NCBI RefSeq assembly: GCF_030296695.1
Contig: NZ_AP027737.1
Location: 1,550,001-1,614,000, forward strand
Length of the DNA stretch: 64,000 nucleotides
Source: Agromyces mangrovi
GTDB taxonomy: Bacteria; Actinomycetota; Actinomycetes; Actinomycetales; Microbacteriaceae
Direction: 5' to 3'
Each line of letters begins with the position of its first letter. Position 1 is the stretch's first letter. This document shows positions 63,192-64,000 of the stretch, piece by piece. Made by a program: the position numbers and the translations under genes. Below the pieces are notes generated by a model. It was not told where the DNA came from and made no database searches. It worked only from the letters and a program-made list of their open reading frames with translations.

Positions 63192-64000
63192 CGGTTCGCT
63201 CCAGTCGTCTCGGTCACTGCGGTGGCGTCGGATGCTTCGGGGGACGCGCCGCCCGAGGCATCCGCTTCGCCCTCGCCGTCGGCGACGCCCTGGTCCTTCG
63301 TGGCGTCGGCCTCGCGCAGGGTGCGCCCGGTGAGCGCGAGGAACACGTCGTCGAGCGTGGGCGGCACGCCGGTCGCGGTGCGCACCTGGATTCCGGCGGC
63401 GTCGAGCGCGCGCACCGCCGCGGGCAGGAGCGCGTCGCCGTCGGGGGCGGTGACGGTGACGGATGCCTCGCCCTCACGCCTGACCTCGCGGTCGGTCAGC
63501 CCCTGGACGACGCCCGCCGCGCGTCGCGCCTCGTCGCCGTCGCGGAACCCGAACGTCACCACGTCGCCCGCCAATTCCGCCTTCAGCCGCGCGGCCGTGT
63601 CGTCGGCGATCACGCGCCCCCTATCCATGACCATCACGCGCTCGGCGTAGCGGTCGGCCTCCTCGAGGTAGTGCGTGGTGAGGAAGACCGTCGTGCCGTG
63701 GTCTTCGCGCAGCCGCAGGATGTGCGCCCACAGGTTCGCCCGGCTCTGCGGGTCGAGCCCGGTGGACGGCTCGTCGAGGAACAGCAGGGGCGGGGCGTGC
63801 ATGAGGCCGAGCGCGATGTCGAGCCGGCGCTTCTGGCCGCCCGAGAGCTGCTGCACCGACCGGTTCGCGAACGACGCGAGGTCGAGCGACTCCATCAGCT
63901 CGTCGGCACGCTGCCGGGCGGCCGCCTTGGGCATGCCGTAGAACGCACCCTGGCTGAGCAGCTCGTCGCGTGCGCGCTGCGCGAAGCTGCCGCTCGTGAG
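63188..64000 (-). CDS. ABC transporter ATPase (DrrA/CcmA type), partial
   Basis: The C-terminal 270 residues of a drug-exporter ATPase; the N-terminus with Walker A is beyond the window edge. Visible are the signature LSGGQKRRLDIALGLMHAP, Walker B LLFLDEPSTGLDP, the switch TTHYLEEADRYA and, from about 120 residues later, the DrrA-type C-terminal domain ending in TLDDVFLALTGRTLRE. An Ala/Glu/Asp-rich tail follows. It powers the ABC-2 permease that overlaps its stop codon. Confidence 0.93.
   Translation of the reverse strand, partial: LTSGSFAQRARDELLSQGAFYGMPKAAARQRADELMESLDLASFANRSVQQLSGGQKRRLDIALGLMHAPPLLFLDEPSTGLDPQSRANLWAHILRLREDHGTTVFLTTHYLEEADRYAERVMVMDRGRVIADDTAARLKAELAGDVVTFGFRDGDEARRAAGVVQGLTDREVRREGEASVTVTAPDGDALLPAAVRALDAAGIQVRTATGVPPTLDDVFLALTGRTLREADATKDQGVADGEGEADASGGASPEASDATAVTETTGANR

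Overview
This 64 kb window is high-GC, gene-dense chromosomal DNA from an actinobacterium. The gene set, GTG/TTG starts, -10-only leaderless starts and recurrent GGATGCC/GGCATCC words suggest the family Microbacteriaceae, perhaps an Agromyces relative (inference; no marker gene was compared). I see no prophage, insertion sequence or CRISPR array. Both ends cut ABC-transporter genes.

Layout. 1-5.5 kb: a surface-polysaccharide-type segment (ABC exporter, GT4 glycosyltransferase, pyruvyl transferase, FrhB-like iron-sulfur protein) with dcd inside it. 5.6-6.9 kb: tRNA-Gly(CCC), then a yybP-ykoY manganese riboswitch ahead of a TerC membrane protein. 7-17 kb: DUF2200, two PAP2 phosphatases, an FAD monooxygenase, a lipoprotein thioredoxin/CcdA/DUF3179 cluster, a SnoaL-like protein divergent from a MarR regulator, an EEP nuclease-like protein and a serine-hydrolase-like lipoprotein without catalytic residues. 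17-24 kb: small membrane proteins, a PIF1/RecD-like helicase, a CopD-CtaG protein, HU, and rpmB-rpmG-rpsN of the cysteine-free type. 24-34 kb: glutamate decarboxylase, a glycine-betaine-type ABC importer and a zinc importer operon ending in zur, with a Zur box over its promoter. 35-40 kb: a 2-oxoacid dehydrogenase operon behind a hisC-like aminotransferase. 40-50 kb: a helical protein/alpha-beta hydrolase pair, LMW phosphatase-purB, RimK divergent from a RimB-like protease, and a three-subunit transhydrogenase. 50-64 kb: GerW protein, aminotransferase, class II UvrA paralog, MFS, SRPBCC/AraC pair, lipoproteins, HAD phosphatase, prenyltransferase-fold protein, an ECF42-type sigma factor with its DGPF partner, and a truncated ABC-2 drug exporter.

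Two metal circuits stand out: manganese (riboswitch-TerC) and zinc (Zur box, importer, zur in the same operon). About a dozen genes start directly at a -10 hexamer placed 6-7 nt before the start codon, which implies widespread leaderless transcription.

Quality warning. Six genes (the gene at 19489, the E2 gene at 34980, purB, the small membrane gene at 44115, pntAA, the ECF sigma gene) read correctly only if one base is added, and in five of them the repair lies in a run of four or five C/G. purB is normally needed for purine synthesis, so missing bases in the assembly are the simplest explanation. Those genes are described here as if intact, with the break noted.
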